A stretch of DNA of 64,000 nucleotides from Paraburkholderia dilworthii. Its GTDB lineage: Bacteria; Pseudomonadota; Gammaproteobacteria; Burkholderiales; Burkholderiaceae. The notes under the pieces are model-generated. The model had not been told where the DNA came from. It saw only the letters and a program-made list of their open reading frames with translations, and did no database searches. Position 1 is the first letter of the stretch; each line of letters starts with the position of its first letter. A program made the position numbers and the translations under genes. Positions 63,215-64,000 of the stretch are shown piece by piece. The DNA lies in contig NZ_AWZT01000013.1 in NCBI RefSeq assembly GCF_000472525.1, positions 62,200 through 126,199 of the forward strand, read 5' to 3'.

Positions 63215-64000
63215 ATGAACGCACACCATCAGACTTTCGATGCTGCCGTGATCGGCGGCGGGCTGGTCGGCAAGACCGCGGCGCTTGCGCTCACGCAAGG
63301 CGGACTGCGCGTCGCGCTGCTCGCGCAGGCTTGCGCGCCGCTGCCCCCCGGCGCTTCGTTCGACTCGCGGGTGTACGCGTTGTCGTCGAGTTCGCAGGCG
63401 TTGCTCGAACGCTTGCGCGTCTGGCAGGCGCTCGATCTGTCGCGGCTCGGCCCGGTGTACGACATGCGCGTCTATGGCGATGCCCATGCCGAGCTGCACT
63501 TCTCCGCGTTTCAGGCTTCGGTGCCGCAACTGGCGTGGATCGTCGAGTCGTCGGTGATCGAGCGCGCGCTCGATGCGGCGCTGCGCTTCCAGCCGAATCT
63601 CACGTGGATCGACAGCCGCGCGCAGGCGCTCGACTTCACTGCGGACAGCGCAAGCGTCGGTCTCGCCAATGGCAGCGTGCTCGCGGCGGATCTCGTCGTC
63701 GGCGCGGACGGTGCGCATTCGTGGGTGCGCGCGCAGATCGGCTCGAAGATGAATCGGAGCGACTACCGGCAGACCGGCGTGGTCGCGAACTTCAAGGCGG
63801 AAAAGCCGCATGGCGAGACCGCGTACCAATGGTTCAAGGAAGGCGAGATCATCGCGCTGCTGCCTATGCCGGAGGGTCACGTGTCGCTCGTCTGGTCGGC
63901 GCGCACGGAGCACGCCGAGCAATTGGTCGCTCTCGATCCGGCGCAACTCGCCGCGGAAGTAGAGCGGGTCACCGGTGGCCAGGTCGGCGGCCTCGATTGC
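63215..64000 (+). CDS. UbiH/VisC-like FAD monooxygenase (partial, runs off the window)
   Basis: The first 262 codons of a UbiH/UbiF/VisC-family flavoprotein: FAD motif AVIGGGLVGKTAALALTQGG (11-30), VADLVVGADGAHSWVR-like DG motif (AADLVVGADGAHSWVRAQIG) and LLPMPEGHVSLVWSA. These hydroxylate the ubiquinone ring or act as related monooxygenases. No stop is reached by 64000, so the protein is truncated by the window, not in nature. The -10-like TATAAT is so close that the mRNA may be leaderless. Confidence 0.88.
   Translation, partial: MNAHHQTFDAAVIGGGLVGKTAALALTQGGLRVALLAQACAPLPPGASFDSRVYALSSSSQALLERLRVWQALDLSRLGPVYDMRVYGDAHAELHFSAFQASVPQLAWIVESSVIERALDAALRFQPNLTWIDSRAQALDFTADSASVGLANGSVLAADLVVGADGAHSWVRAQIGSKMNRSDYRQTGVVANFKAEKPHGETAYQWFKEGEIIALLPMPEGHVSLVWSARTEHAEQLVALDPAQLAAEVERVTGGQVGGLDC

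Overview
The window looks like a chromosomal housekeeping segment of a high-GC betaproteobacterium of the Burkholderiaceae, most likely Paraburkholderia or a close relative. This is inferred from gene order (thiOSGE-mlaFEDACB-ibaG-murA-his, tatABC next to petABC, sspAB followed by tRNA-Thr, hemA-prfA-prmC-grxD) and from strong GC3 codon bias; no database search was possible. Nothing in it looks like a prophage, genomic island, insertion sequence or CRISPR array.

Layout. 1-3.9 kb: thiamine operon thiO-thiS-thiG-thiE behind a TPP riboswitch. 3.9-8.4 kb: the Mla phospholipid-trafficking operon (mlaFEDACB, with the outer-membrane lipoprotein mlaA inside it). 8.5-11.9 kb: a YadGH-type ABC-2 exporter, the BolA-like ibaG and murA. 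11.9-20.2 kb: histidine genes hisG-D-C-B-(marC)-H-A-F-I-E. 20.3-23.1 kb: a DUF4870 membrane protein, a HIT-family hydrolase and tatABC. 23.1-29.6 kb: a DegS/DegQ-type periplasmic protease (minus strand), a Nif3-like protein, the cytochrome bc1 operon petABC, sspA-sspB and tRNA-Thr(UGU).

29.9-45.6 kb is a looser mix of short units on both strands: two SAM methyltransferases of unknown substrate, a BaiN-like flavoprotein, several small or DUF proteins, a TetR regulator divergent from an MFS transporter, a nitroreductase, a second MFS transporter, an Hsp70-like ATPase, a cold-shock protein with a long leader, an APC amino-acid permease, a DODA-type dioxygenase and a UbiX-like prenyltransferase. 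45.6-50.2 kb (minus strand): grxD, prmC, prfA, hemA and an OmpR-type regulator whose receiver has Glu in place of the phospho-acceptor Asp. 50.4-56.4 kb: a small membrane protein, a 604-residue M24 aminopeptidase P, a HAD phosphatase, an AsmA/DUF748-like protein and ettA. 56.7-61.4 kb: a DUF3761 secreted protein and the glycerol-3-phosphate importer ugpBAEC. 61.9-64 kb: ychF and the start of a UbiH/VisC-type FAD monooxygenase that runs off the window.

Themes: envelope maintenance (mla, murA, DegS-like, DUF748), cofactor and amino-acid synthesis (thi, his, hemA), and respiration linked to Tat export, since the Rieske protein carries an apparent twin-arginine motif and lies about 2.3 kb downstream of tatC. 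I do not see a clearly new multi-gene system. The points most worth a second look are the pseudo-receiver regulator, the unexplained N-terminal part of ThiE, a 10-bp-phased tandem repeat before mlaD, the repeat/poly-C spacer before hisF, and several structured leaders.
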